Source of the DNA: Candidatus Nitrosymbiomonas proteolyticus
GTDB lineage: Bacteria > Armatimonadota > Fimbriimonadia > Fimbriimonadales > Fimbriimonadaceae
Length of the DNA: 64,000 bases
NCBI GenBank assembly: GCA_017347465.1
Contig: AP021858.1
Location: 2,188,472-2,252,471 of the forward strand
Direction: 5' to 3'
The notes under the pieces were generated by a model. That model saw only the letters and a program-made list of their open reading frames with translations. It was not told the origin of the DNA and did no database searches. The position numbers were made by a program, and so were the translations under genes. Shown in pieces: positions 1-8,025 of the stretch (positions are counted from its first letter, which is position 1; each line of letters begins with the position of its first letter).

Positions 1-131
1 CGGGTCCCGCTGGGTCCGTACGACAGCGAATCCGGATGGCTCCGGTCTTCCGACTTCCCGAGGGAGAGCACAAAGCCCGCGACAACCAACAAGCCGAGCA
101 GCGCCCAGATCGTACGGGGGACCGAACGCAT
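1..131 (-). CDS. DUF4350-like membrane protein (partial, N-terminus only)
   Basis: Only the first 43 or so codons are inside the window; the gene runs off the left edge. The reverse strand from 131 reads MRSVPRTIWALLGLLVVAGF, a single N-terminal membrane anchor, followed by a short polar stretch and SYGPSGTR. That last motif resembles the start of DUF4350 domains, which usually begin with a Ser-Pro-x-Gly-x-x-Ala-Leu segment. The ATG overlaps the stop codon of the upstream DUF4129 gene (ATGA), so the two are translationally coupled. DUF4129 and DUF4350 genes are commonly neighbours in MoxR/DUF58 operons of unknown membrane function. The family call rests on context and one motif. Confidence 0.55.
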   Translation of the reverse strand, partial: MRSVPRTIWALLGLLVVAGFVLSLGKSEDRSHPDSLSYGPSGT

Positions 132-1102
132 CACGCCGCCACCTCCTCAAGCCGGTAGGTAAGCCGCTGATACTCCGCGCGAAACCACGCTGAGTCGGCC
201 TCGGAGCATGGCGCGTGGCCATACCAGAAGTTGTCGAACAAGCGGGTCGCGCGCCGAAACTCGATGTCCCGAGGCAGCTGGGGACTGGCCTCGATCCTTC
301 TCAGGTGCTCCCAGTTGGTCTGACCGCGATAGAACCTCGCGATGCCGCTCTGGTCGAACCGCAAGAGACATGCGATGTAGAGGCACCGGATGGCTTCCCG
401 ATGCCGGCCCTCGCTCATGAACTGATCCGCAAGTTCGAGCCATTCATCCAGCGTTCGTTCCGGCTCGTCTTCGTCCAGAAGCGCCGACGCGCGACGCCTA
501 AGCTTCTGCTTCCATGCGAAGTACCGGATCGCGAAGTAAGCGAAGGTGACCAAGACGATGCCGATGATCACCCAAGCGATCACTCGCACCAGGTCCCCGA
601 TCCCGGACACAGAAGCCGGAGGGTTGAACTCTCTTGGCTCACGGCGCCCAGAGAACAGCCTTCGCAACAGCTCCCCGAGTTGGTCCATCGCGCTGGCGAA
701 CCAGGAGGACGACTGCGTCCCACGATCTTTATAGAACGGGTTCTTCTTGATTTGGGCGGCCTTTTCGCGAGTCTGCTCGCTATTCGAAGGCGTGGGGACC
801 GCTTCCGTTTCAAGGGCGGCGCGGACTCGAACGGCCTCGATCGCGTCTTCAAGGTACTCAGGGTTAGGGTCGTACTGATCGTAGTCGATCGTTTCCCGGA
901 GGAGCGCATCGATGCCGGGGTCGGCCCTCATTTTGGAGAGCACGGCCCTCTTCGCATCGTCCGAGGTCGCGCTTTCGATTTGTTCGAGCGCGTTCCCATA
1001 GTCGAACCCCCAAGCCGAGGAAGCGAGAAGGAGGAGGCTACACCTCAAAACGGTTGTGACGATCTGCCCGCAAAACCTCTTGCTTGAGCAACTGGATGTC
1101 AT
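131..1102 (-). CDS. DUF4129 domain-containing membrane protein
   Basis: 323 aa. An N-terminal hydrophobic stretch (about residues 18-32, LRCSLLLLASSAWG) looks like a signal peptide. A polar extracytoplasmic region follows, then one transmembrane helix near residues 170-195 and a cytoplasmic C-terminus. The last 110 residues (EAIRCLYIACLLRFDQSG, then TRLFDNFWYG) match the DUF4129 pattern of a helical domain with conserved R-x-L-Y and F-x-x-x-x-YG. I chose ATG 1102 because GGAGGGG lies directly upstream, although this start overlaps the preceding gene by 65 bases; a TTG at 1048 would overlap by only 11. It sits between a multi-pass membrane gene and a DUF4350-like gene. DUF4129 is found in MoxR/DUF58/transglutaminase operons; its biochemical role is unknown. 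Confidence 0.75.
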   Translation of the reverse strand: MTSSCSSKRFCGQIVTTVLRCSLLLLASSAWGFDYGNALEQIESATSDDAKRAVLSKMRADPGIDALLRETIDYDQYDPNPEYLEDAIEAVRVRAALETEAVPTPSNSEQTREKAAQIKKNPFYKDRGTQSSSWFASAMDQLGELLRRLFSGRREPREFNPPASVSGIGDLVRVIAWVIIGIVLVTFAYFAIRYFAWKQKLRRRASALLDEDEPERTLDEWLELADQFMSEGRHREAIRCLYIACLLRFDQSGIARFYRGQTNWEHLRRIEASPQLPRDIEFRRATRLFDNFWYGHAPCSEADSAWFRAEYQRLTYRLEEVAA

Positions 1103-2084
1103 ACCCCTCCAATCGAATACGGCGGTCGAAATAGACGAGAGTGCAGAAGATGGACCAAGCGGGCATCACCGCCCAGATCGCGAGGAACCAAGGCGAAAGT
1201 CGGATCGCCTCGGCGACCAGAGGGCCGACGTGCCCAAACGCCGAAAGCGATTCGATCGTCAAGAGGCTGTTCACGATGCCGAAACTCGCCAGAATCCCCA
1301 GAATCGCAAGGAGCGCGATGAGAGACACCATTACCGCGCCGCCGAAGAGGACGCCGACTCCCGATGAAGCGTGGCCCTGCTCCTTGAGTAATTCCCTCGC
1401 GCGGCGGAGGGCGGCGAATGGGCTCCGAACGTCTTCGATCACCATCACCGACGGCGCGAGGCCATAGTAGATCGTGACGACAGGAAGCATGACTGCGCCG
1501 ATCAAATAGCCGACGATTCCAAACAGAGCGAAAAGGCCGGACCAGAGAGCGTCGTCCCTAACCACTTCGCCCAAGACCGCCGCGAGCATCATCGAAATCG
1601 TGGCCACTACGATCCCAGCCCACCCGTAGACCAACTGGAGCAGCGTGAGCCAAAAGAGCCGCCACTGAATTCGCCGGGCGGCATCGACCGCTGCTTTCGG
1701 TTCGGGGACGCGGCCCAGCAAGTAATCCGCCGTAAGCTTGACTGACACCGCGTTCGAATAGGCAAAGCCGAAAACCATGAGGGGGCCGCCCACCGCAAAG
1801 GCCATTGTGAGCAGCAAGATGGCCTCGCCCACCTGGGCGCGGGTGTCTCCCGGCGCATCGGTGACGCCGAACGCCGGCATCACGTAGAACAACACGAAAG
1901 CCACGCTTGCAAGAATCAGGAGACTCGGGAAGACGGTGGTTCGCAGAATGAGCCTGCCGACGCCCTGATAGGCTTGCAGCGCAGCATCGAGCGCCGTCCC
2001 TTGAGGAATCATTCGCAACCGAGCCGTCCGGGCCGAACGGCCCGACCTATTGGCCAAGAAACGTCTCAGGGGTTCGGACGTCAT
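1038..2084 (-). CDS. Multi-pass membrane protein of unknown function
   Basis: About 348 aa from ATG 2084. It has an N-terminal cytoplasmic stretch rich in arginine, then five or six hydrophobic segments (TVFPSLLILASVAFVLFYVM, AILLLTMAFAVGGPLMVFGF, a pair near the middle, and two near the C-terminus). Such long helices with intervening Gly/Pro resemble the membrane domain seen in glycerophosphoryl-diester-phosphodiesterase-like or DUF975-type proteins, but I cannot assign it. It is the first gene of a leftward operon with the DUF4129 and DUF4350-like genes. A TACACT hexamer lies 8 bases upstream of the ATG with no Shine-Dalgarno, so the transcript is probably leaderless. A longer reading to 2168 is possible but has poor sequence character. 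Confidence 0.6.
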   Translation of the reverse strand: MTSEPLRRFLANRSGRSARTARLRMIPQGTALDAALQAYQGVGRLILRTTVFPSLLILASVAFVLFYVMPAFGVTDAPGDTRAQVGEAILLLTMAFAVGGPLMVFGFAYSNAVSVKLTADYLLGRVPEPKAAVDAARRIQWRLFWLTLLQLVYGWAGIVVATISMMLAAVLGEVVRDDALWSGLFALFGIVGYLIGAVMLPVVTIYYGLAPSVMVIEDVRSPFAALRRARELLKEQGHASSGVGVLFGGAVMVSLIALLAILGILASFGIVNSLLTIESLSAFGHVGPLVAEAIRLSPWFLAIWAVMPAWSIFCTLVYFDRRIRLEGYDIQLLKQEVLRADRHNRFEV

Positions 2085-2092
2085 CAGACAAG

Positions 2093-2098
2093 AGTGTA
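2093..2098 (-). promoter_or_regulatory. -10-like element (leaderless start)
   Basis: TACACT on the minus strand ends 8 bases before ATG 2084, so transcription would begin at or next to the start codon. No -35 match to TTGACA is seen. Confidence 0.4.
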
Positions 2099-2191
2099 TC
2101 CGAGGTACAACCTCGGAACTCACAAGGAATGGATGGGAATCGCGAAAGTGCCTCGCGCAAAGGCTCAAACGCGAACACGCAAGGAGAACGA

Positions 2192-2908
2192 ATGACCGCT
2201 TTAGTAGGACTGTTGGCGCTGATCCCCGCTTGGACGGACGCCGATCCGACGTTGGACGACGTCTTGCAGAAGGGCTTCAAGGACGCCCAGTTCTCGATCG
2301 TCGTGGTGCAGGCCGACCAGCGCGAGCTTGCCAAGATCAACAAAGACTTCGGCGCGTCGTACCGGTTCAAAACGAGCGAAGCCACCATCAAAGAGCCGTT
2401 CAAGCTGAGGCTCTCGGGCAAGGTGGACGACACGGAGATTCTCTTCATCGTCAACGGAACTACCCAGTGGATTCGAGTGCCGCGCGCGAACATCAGCCAA
2501 AAAAACGAACTTGCCAAGTCACCCGGCAAACGTCAAACGATGATGGACTTCGGCGTTCTTACGCCGTCTCTGTTCGACGAACTGTTTTCCGCTAAGTTCG
2601 TCCGTGTGGACCGAGCTACCGGCGACTACGTGTTCGACCTGACCTTCCAAAAGCCAAGGTATGTTGATACGACGCGTTTTCGCCTGTGGATCGATCCGAA
2701 GCTCCGATATACCAAGCGGCGCGAATGGTACAACCGCGTGGGCGAGTTGATGGCGACCTTCCTTTATGAGCTCCCCGTCACGCAAGGCGGCGCCACGCTG
2801 CCCACGAAGGTAACGGTACGGAACGTCGATGGCAAGTTGGCGGGCGTAACCGAGTACCGTTCGGTGGCGATCAATCGCGGACTTTCCGATTCGTTGTTCT
2901 CGCCCTAA
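2192..2908 (+). CDS. LolA-like exported protein
   Basis: 238 aa. The start at 2192 is chosen because AAGGAGAACGA precedes the ATG and the next residues (MTALVGLLALIPAWTDA) form a short signal peptide; the frame is open further upstream but without signal-peptide character. The mature part alternates basic and hydrophobic strands (FKLRLSGKVDDTEILFIVNG, FRLWIDPKLRYTKRREWYNR, PTKVTVRNVDGK), typical of the open half-barrel of LolA/LppX-like lipid-binding proteins. No lipobox is seen. It is divergent from the membrane operon at 1038-2084 and convergent with the dioxygenase downstream, overlapping it by four bases. The fold call is an inference from the repeated strand pattern. Confidence 0.5.
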   Translation: MTALVGLLALIPAWTDADPTLDDVLQKGFKDAQFSIVVVQADQRELAKINKDFGASYRFKTSEATIKEPFKLRLSGKVDDTEILFIVNGTTQWIRVPRANISQKNELAKSPGKRQTMMDFGVLTPSLFDELFSAKFVRVDRATGDYVFDLTFQKPRYVDTTRFRLWIDPKLRYTKRREWYNRVGELMATFLYELPVTQGGATLPTKVTVRNVDGKLAGVTEYRSVAINRGLSDSLFSP

Positions 2909-3744
2909 GGCACGGCACCCCGAGCGAACACGATGGGGTTCAACCGGCTGGCTGCGAGCTCGCCTGGCTGCTGGCCTGGGTGCCACCGTTCGAGGTCCCG
3001 CTGCCGGTCGGCGTGATCGGGCTCCAAGAGCCGGGCGCCGTCCTCAAAGTAAATGATCGTCATCGCTTCGCGCGTGATCGAGCTTCGATTTGCGCCTGCC
3101 GCATGAAGAACCCACCCTGAGTGAAACGTCGCGTCCCCCGCTTGGAGGATCGGCGGCTCTGAGACCTCGTAGCCGTTCGCGGCGATGAACTCCTCAAAGA
3201 ACGTTTCCGATTCGTCCGAAATCGAAATCGGCCGAATCGAACCCAATTGGTGGGAGCCAGAAGCGAAGCGCATCGTTCCCATCTCCAGCCCCGCGGGGAC
3301 CAGAGGCATCCACATCGTGATCGTGCGGTCCGTGTCGAGCGGCCAGTAGTATTGGTCTTGATGCCAAGGGGTCGGTCCGCCGCCCGGCTCCTTGAAGAGG
3401 GCTTGGTCATGGTAGAGCCGAACCGAATCGACGCCCATCAAGTCGGCGGCGACTTGCGCGAACCTCCTTCCCAGCGTAAACAGCCTCACGGCATCATCGA
3501 ACTCCCACAGGTTGGTCGTCTGCAAGAAGGCCCTGCCGTACGTATCCCGTTCGACGAGAGGACGCCTTTCCTGATTCTGCGAAGCCACCGCGCTGAGGAT
3601 TCTGGGACGCACGGCCTGAATCTCCTCCTCGGAGCACAGAGACCTGAGGCGGATGTGCCCGTTCCGTTGGTATTCGCCCCGATCCTCTGCGGTAACGTTG
3701 TAAGGAGAGTCGAACGTTGGGATCGAGGTTGTGTGTTTGGCCAT
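2905..3744 (-). CDS. Phytanoyl-CoA dioxygenase (PhyH) family protein
   Basis: 279 aa, the usual size for PhyH-family Fe(II)/2-oxoglutarate oxygenases. The iron-binding His-x-Asp is visible as TPWHQDQYYW near residue 125, and the distal His lies in SGWVLHAAGANRSS near residue 215, followed by an Arg (ITREAMTIIYFEDG) suited to bind 2-oxoglutarate. The double-stranded beta-helix core is therefore complete and the enzyme is probably active. Its substrate cannot be read from the sequence; bacterial members hydroxylate diverse small molecules. It stands alone, convergent with the LolA-like gene. TACAAT lies 9 bases before the ATG, suggesting a leaderless message. Confidence 0.88.
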   Translation of the reverse strand: MAKHTTSIPTFDSPYNVTAEDRGEYQRNGHIRLRSLCSEEEIQAVRPRILSAVASQNQERRPLVERDTYGRAFLQTTNLWEFDDAVRLFTLGRRFAQVAADLMGVDSVRLYHDQALFKEPGGGPTPWHQDQYYWPLDTDRTITMWMPLVPAGLEMGTMRFASGSHQLGSIRPISISDESETFFEEFIAANGYEVSEPPILQAGDATFHSGWVLHAAGANRSSITREAMTIIYFEDGARLLEPDHADRQRDLERWHPGQQPGELAASRLNPIVFARGAVP

Positions 3745-3753
3745 GGCGCGTTC

Positions 3754-3759
3754 ATTGTA
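3754..3759 (-). promoter_or_regulatory. -10-like element (leaderless start) for PhyH-family gene
   Basis: TACAAT on the minus strand, 9 bases before ATG 3744; no TTGACA-like -35 and no Shine-Dalgarno between it and the start. Confidence 0.5.
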
Positions 3760-3852
3760 TCCATACCTGTCCAGTATTTCGAGAGGCAGGGAGAGTTTGG
3801 AGTTGAATTGAGCGATCTGAGAACCGTGTTTCAGAGCCGATCTCTTCGCTCG

Positions 3853-4242
3853 ATGACGGGCCTATTGCTCGGCGCGGTGGCGGGGGCGTTGATGGGAGCG
3901 ATTTACGGCTCGAATCATGTGCCGGCGGACGTGTACGGGGCGGCGGAGGAGTCCAACTGGCTTCTCGACAACATTATGTTAGGGATGTCAGCGTTCGGGT
4001 TGGTGAGCACGGTCGTTGCTCTTTTGCCCCGACCTCTCTATACGCTCTCAGGCCTGCTCTTCGGGAGCGCGATCGGCCTCGCCCGGACGGAGCTATGGGC
4101 TCTCCTTGAAGTTGGGCTGATGGGGGAGCATTTCCCCGGCGAAGGCAGGCTCGTCATCTTGGCTCTCAGCCTTGGGTTCGCGGCTGCGTTTGCCCTCGTC
4201 GGGCCGTCGATCCTTCGATCGATGGCGCGCCCAACGAACTGA
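3853..4242 (+). CDS. Small four-helix membrane protein
   Basis: 129 aa from ATG 3853. It consists almost entirely of four hydrophobic helices: LLLGAVAGALMGAIYG; LDNIMLGMSAFGLVSTVVAL; a glycine-rich helix containing LSGLLFGSAIG; and ILALSLGFAAAFALVGPSIL. Short polar loops separate them. The first helix is rich in small residues (Gly/Ala repeats), typical of tightly packed helices. I do not recognise a family. The start is uncertain: no Shine-Dalgarno is present and a GTG lies about 30 bases upstream in frame. It lies 34 bases upstream of the sensor kinase, which has its own -10 element, so they are probably separate transcripts. Confidence 0.5.
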   Translation: MTGLLLGAVAGALMGAIYGSNHVPADVYGAAEESNWLLDNIMLGMSAFGLVSTVVALLPRPLYTLSGLLFGSAIGLARTELWALLEVGLMGEHFPGEGRLVILALSLGFAAAFALVGPSILRSMARPTN

Positions 4243-4261
4243 GGCCGTGCGCGGCGTATTG

Positions 4262-4267
4262 TAGAAT
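4262..4267 (+). promoter_or_regulatory. -10-like element (leaderless start) for sensor kinase
   Basis: TAGAAT lies 9 bases before GTG 4277. The expected transcription start falls within three bases of the start codon. No Shine-Dalgarno is present. Confidence 0.5.
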
Positions 4268-4276
4268 CAGGCTTCT

Positions 4277-5578
4277 GTGGATACCAACGAGCGACTCATA
4301 CGGGCCGTCCAGCTTGCCGCAGCCAAGTTGGTCAGTAACGCCGACATCGATCAGTTGCTCGACGAGGTGCTTGCGATCTGCGTCGAGGCGGTCGGCGCCA
4401 GCGGAGGCACGATCTACCTTCACGACGACCGCAGCCGCAGGCTCGTGTTCCATAGCGTTCGCCCCGCCGAGGTCCGAACGAAGCTCCCCGTGCAAGACAT
4501 CCCCGACGATTACGGCGTCGCAGGGAAGGTGTTTCATACGAGGCGATCGGAGATTAGCGAGTTCCCGGAAGTGCCCACCGCCAGCCGAACGGACTTCGAA
4601 TCGGCCACGGGGGTGTACCTCAAGACAATGCTGACGAGCCCGCTGATGATGGAGGGAGAGATTCCGATCGGCGTGGTTCAACTCATCAACAAGAAGGAAG
4701 GATCGTTTACGGACACCGACGTCGCGGTGCTCGAGACCGTCGCAGCGGTCTGCACAATGGCGGTAATCAACTCGCAGCTCGCCGACGAGGCCTCTCGCGC
4801 TTCGACGCTTCTCGGAATGGGCAAGGTGAGCCACGATATCGGGAATCTGGCGGCGGCCCTCTTTGCCAATATCTCGTACGCCGGCATGGCGGTGGAGGCG
4901 ATCCAAACGAGCCTGTCCTCTCAAGAAAGCGAACTCGACGGGCAGCGGCTCGCCGACCTTTCCGCAAACCTCGGTGGGTCGCTCGATGACCTGAAGGGCG
5001 TCGCTGACCGGATCGTAGGCTACGCCCGGCTCATCAGCGACCTTTCGGCGGGACGGCCCCTGCGCCCCATCCGCACCCGCGGATCGCTTTCCGCGATCAT
5101 CGAAGCGGCCGCGCGCGAGGTTGAAGGCGACTGCGAGCAGAGTGGCGCTTGCCTCAGCCTCGACCTTCAAGAGGGCGCGCCGGAAACGTGCATCGACTCT
5201 CAGTATATGGCGAGGATCGTCCAGAACCTCTTGGGGAACTCGATCAAGGCGATCGGCGAGGCCCCACTCCACCCCGGCGCGAGCGGAAAGAAGGCCAAGG
5301 GCATCGTTCGCGTCGAGTATCGGTTCAAGAGGGGGCAGCACATCCTGACCGTGGCCGATAACGGGCCAGGCATGACCCGCGAACAGGTTCGGGCGGTGCT
5401 TTCGGGCGCAGGACGGAGCTACTGGTCGAAATCGAGCGGCTCCGGATGGGGCATCCGAATCGTCCTTGAATTGGCGGCGACCCATGAGGGGAAGGTGGAC
5501 GTCGAAAGCGAACCTGGCAAAGGCGCGACATTTCGGCTTTCGTTCCCGCATGTGGACCCGGAAGCGGGCTGTCCGTAG
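4277..5578 (+). CDS. GAF-domain sensor histidine kinase
   Basis: 433 aa, soluble, starting at GTG 4277. Residues about 5-165 form a GAF domain (GGTIYLHDD, GVAGKVFHTRR, SPLMMEGEIPIGVVQLIN). The phosphoacceptor His sits in KVSHDIGNLAAAL near residue 186, in a non-canonical H-box, followed by a long dimerisation helix. The C-terminal ATPase has an N box (QNLLGNSIKAIGE), G1 (VADNGPGM) and G2 (GSGWGIRIV) boxes, all intact. No transmembrane segments are present, so it senses a cytoplasmic signal. No response regulator is adjacent, making it an orphan kinase; the next gene is an LCP-family enzyme with its own upstream region. Confidence 0.9.
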   Translation: MDTNERLIRAVQLAAAKLVSNADIDQLLDEVLAICVEAVGASGGTIYLHDDRSRRLVFHSVRPAEVRTKLPVQDIPDDYGVAGKVFHTRRSEISEFPEVPTASRTDFESATGVYLKTMLTSPLMMEGEIPIGVVQLINKKEGSFTDTDVAVLETVAAVCTMAVINSQLADEASRASTLLGMGKVSHDIGNLAAALFANISYAGMAVEAIQTSLSSQESELDGQRLADLSANLGGSLDDLKGVADRIVGYARLISDLSAGRPLRPIRTRGSLSAIIEAAAREVEGDCEQSGACLSLDLQEGAPETCIDSQYMARIVQNLLGNSIKAIGEAPLHPGASGKKAKGIVRVEYRFKRGQHILTVADNGPGMTREQVRAVLSGAGRSYWSKSSGSGWGIRIVLELAATHEGKVDVESEPGKGATFRLSFPHVDPEAGCP

Positions 5579-5633
5579 GTCCTAAGGGAACTTTAGGCGC
5601 GGGTCTGCGGTGTCATAATTTAGGTTCGGAGCT

Positions 5634-6617
5634 TTGAAGAATTCCCACACAACCGTCATCCGACGTACCCCTCCTCGTTCGAGGAGGTGGCTCTCCGCCC
5701 TCTCATGGTTCGCCTACGCGATCGTGTGCGCGGTTGCGCTGTTGGGGGGCACTGCTGCGGGATGGCTCAAGTCGAGCCCCGTCCTCTCGGCCATGAGCGC
5801 CCAGTTCCTCACCAACAAGAACGCATCCGACGTGTTCGACGACGATGCCCTGACGGTGCTGGTGCTGGGATGCGACGAGGATCGGAGTCGGGGAGGGGCG
5901 AAGGTCGTTCGCGAAAACGCCCGAAGCGACATGATGTTGGTCACGAAGATCGACTTCGCCAACAAGCGAGTCGGTGGGATTTCCATTCCGCGCGACCTCG
6001 AAGTTGGGTTGCCTGGATACCGTGCCCAGAAGATCAACGCGTACCACTCCATCGGCGGAAAGGACCTCGCCAAGCGGGCCGCCGAGAGCGTGCTGGGAGT
6101 CCCGATCGACCGCGTGATCGTGCTCAACTACAAGGCGTTTCAAGAACTGGTCGATGTGGTGGGAGGGGTCGAGGTGTACGTCCCCAAGAACATGAAGTAC
6201 ACCGACCGGCCGGGCGACCTCTACATTGATCTCAAGAAGGGCAGGCAATGGCTCGATGGGTATCAGGCGATGGGCTTCGTTCGCTTCCGACACTCCGACA
6301 GCGACTTCAAGCGGATGGAGCGTCAGCGGGACTTCTTGTTCGCCCTGAAGGATCGAGTGATGAAGAACTCGAGCTTGCTTCCGACGATCGTCAACAAGGG
6401 TTCCGAGGTGATCGGGGACGAGTTTTCGCCGGACGAATTGGCTTCGCTCGCGCTCTTTTTGCGAGGGGTCTCGAACGACAACATTCGAATGTCCTCGTTG
6501 CCGGTCGTCGAGGGCCGAGGCACGAACCTCAACCTGGACGCGGGCAAGTTGTCTGAAGTACTTTTGGAGAACTTCCTTAGCGGCTACGCGGTGGAGGGCC
6601 GCGTCAGCCAGCGATGA
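5634..6617 (+). CDS. LytR-CpsA-Psr (LCP) family envelope enzyme
   Basis: 327 aa from TTG 5634. A basic N-terminus is followed by one signal-anchor helix (LSWFAYAIVCAVALLGG, residues 22-42), placing the catalytic part outside the membrane. LCP hallmarks are in order: ARSDMMLV, GISIPRDLEV, KINAYHSIGG, VLNYKAFQELVDVVGGVEVY and FVRFRHSDSDFKRMERQRD. These include the conserved Arg and Asp residues that bind the polyprenyl pyrophosphate. LCP enzymes transfer polymers from undecaprenyl carriers onto peptidoglycan or related acceptors; in diderms the acceptor is less clear. The stop overlaps the ATG of the next gene (ATGA). A CATAAT hexamer lies 14 bases before the start. Confidence 0.93.
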   Translation: MKNSHTTVIRRTPPRSRRWLSALSWFAYAIVCAVALLGGTAAGWLKSSPVLSAMSAQFLTNKNASDVFDDDALTVLVLGCDEDRSRGGAKVVRENARSDMMLVTKIDFANKRVGGISIPRDLEVGLPGYRAQKINAYHSIGGKDLAKRAAESVLGVPIDRVIVLNYKAFQELVDVVGGVEVYVPKNMKYTDRPGDLYIDLKKGRQWLDGYQAMGFVRFRHSDSDFKRMERQRDFLFALKDRVMKNSSLLPTIVNKGSEVIGDEFSPDELASLALFLRGVSNDNIRMSSLPVVEGRGTNLNLDAGKLSEVLLENFLSGYAVEGRVSQR

Positions 6618-7423
6618 GCTTGGGAGGTTCGGTCGCAAACGACCGGCCCGAGGGTCCTTCCAGTTCGTATCTCACCCGAAAGCAGCTTTATGCCTTGATA
6701 GTGGGCGCGAGCATCTTCCTCTTGCTGTTTGCTTTGTGGTACGTCATTATGAAGGGGCAATCGGATAAGGCGCTTTGCCGCCGTAACCTCAAAGACGCCT
6801 TCACGGCGATGGGCCTCTACCTCTCGCAGAACGACGACCGCTACCCTCCGGTCGCTCACCAACTGCCGAATGGCGCGCCTCTGCTCCTCGACGGGAAGGC
6901 CTTCACTTGGGCCACGTTGATCCAGGGCGGCATGAGCGCCCGCCGTTCGCTTGTTTGCCCTTCGAGCCATGAGGACGAGCGCGCTCGCAATGTGTTCTTT
7001 GAAGACTCGAACGCCACGCTGCTCACGGCCTACGGAATGTACATGGCGTGGTCGTCCTACGAGCAAGGGAAGATCGACGCTCCGAGCCGGGCGGTGCTGC
7101 TCTCTGAGACCAGCAACCACGGGGCGAGGGACACCTACAACCCGATTCCTTTTACCGATCCTTGGGACGGCGCGATCCCTCAGGACGGCTTCGCGATCGG
7201 TTGGGATCAGGGCGTCATCGAGCCAGGCGAGGACGCGCAATGGGTCACCCGTCTCGCCTTTCCGGGTACGGCCGGCCGCAAATTTGAGGCGGAAGGGAAG
7301 GGCAGGCACGACGGTGGGCTGTTTGTGTTGTTCGCGGATGGCCACCTGGGAATGATTCGCCCCCCCGAAGCCAAGATCGAACGCGGGACCTACGGACTCA
7401 GCGGGTACTGGGCGACGCGGTAG
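6614..7423 (+). CDS. Prepilin-associated H-X9-DG domain protein
   Basis: 269 aa. One transmembrane helix (residues about 24-47, LYALIVGASIFLLLFALWYV) is followed by KALCRRNLKDAFTAMGLYLS, the position where DUF1559/prepilin-like proteins carry their first helix. The C-terminus has RHDGGLFVLFADGHLG: a His, nine residues, then Asp-Gly, matching the H-X9-DG motif exactly. Two Cys (CRRN and CPSS) may form a disulphide. Unlike most members it lacks the G|F-T-x-x-E prepilin cleavage motif, so it is probably an anchored protein rather than a processed pilin. It is translationally coupled to the LCP gene, suggesting an envelope-linked role. This family is abundant in planctomycetes, Lentisphaerae and Armatimonadota. 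Confidence 0.8.
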   Translation: MSLGGSVANDRPEGPSSSYLTRKQLYALIVGASIFLLLFALWYVIMKGQSDKALCRRNLKDAFTAMGLYLSQNDDRYPPVAHQLPNGAPLLLDGKAFTWATLIQGGMSARRSLVCPSSHEDERARNVFFEDSNATLLTAYGMYMAWSSYEQGKIDAPSRAVLLSETSNHGARDTYNPIPFTDPWDGAIPQDGFAIGWDQGVIEPGEDAQWVTRLAFPGTAGRKFEAEGKGRHDGGLFVLFADGHLGMIRPPEAKIERGTYGLSGYWATR

Positions 7424-7440
7424 GGATTCCCCACCCCTGG

Positions 7441-7977
7441 TCAGACGACATGGAACGCCCGCTCGAACTCTTCGAAAACGGGGAGGTAATCGAGCCACTC
7501 CACCCGCGAGCGCGCCTTGAGATACACCGGCAGCGCCAAGTACGGGATGAAGTGCGGTCGCTTCGGCCTTCGAGCGAGATTCATGTTCGCCTGCTGGGGC
7601 GTCTTGTCGCCTTTGCGGAGGTTGCACCTACGGCAACAGGCCACGAGGTTGTCCCACGAGTGAGGTCCGCCTGCCCACCGGGGTACGACGTGGTCGATGG
7701 TCAAATCGCGCGCTTTCGAGCCGCAGTATTGGCAGGTGTACTGGTCGCGGGCGAGGATCGAATGCCGGGATAGCCTCAGCTCGGGCATCGGCCTACGCAC
7801 GAGATACCGCATCTTGACTACGGAAGGGGCGGGCAAGGGACCGCCGGCCGTCAGGATCGGCTCGGGACGTTCGTGCACAACGTCGGCCTTTCCGAGGATC
7901 AGCAGCGATAGGGCCCGCCGCACGTTGCACACGTTGAGCGGCTCGAAGTTGTGGTTGAGCAGCAAGACTTCAGGCAA
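7441..7977 (-). CDS. HNH endonuclease family protein
   Basis: 178 aa from TTG 7977, with GGAGGG about nine bases upstream. The N-terminal 70 residues (LNHNFEPLNVCNVRRALSLL) are typical of the stand-alone HNH family found in cyanobacteria, Deinococcus and others. The nuclease core is complete: DQYTCQYCGSKARDLTIDHV, with the metal-binding CxxC and the catalytic DH, then SWDNLVACCRRCNLRKGDKT, with the second Cys pair, Asn and His-equivalent positions. The C-terminal 45 residues are basic. It lies downstream of mfd on the same strand, separated by a strong terminator and a long inverted repeat, so its expression may depend on readthrough. Function in the cell is unknown; no modification methylase or toxin-antitoxin partner is adjacent. 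Confidence 0.88.
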   Translation of the reverse strand: MPEVLLLNHNFEPLNVCNVRRALSLLILGKADVVHERPEPILTAGGPLPAPSVVKMRYLVRRPMPELRLSRHSILARDQYTCQYCGSKARDLTIDHVVPRWAGGPHSWDNLVACCRRCNLRKGDKTPQQANMNLARRPKRPHFIPYLALPVYLKARSRVEWLDYLPVFEEFERAFHVV

Positions 7978-7996
7978 CTTCCCGACCCTCCGAACG

Positions 7997-8025
7997 AAAA
8001 AGACCCACGCGCAGACGCATGGGCC
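7997..8025 (-). terminator. Rho-independent terminator between mfd and the HNH gene
   Basis: On the minus strand GGCCCATGCG (8025-8016) pairs with CGCGTGGGTC (8011-8002), ten pairs including two G-U, closing a TCTG loop, followed directly by five T (8001-7997). It stands 20 bases before the HNH start codon and more than 200 bases after the mfd stop. Confidence 0.8.
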
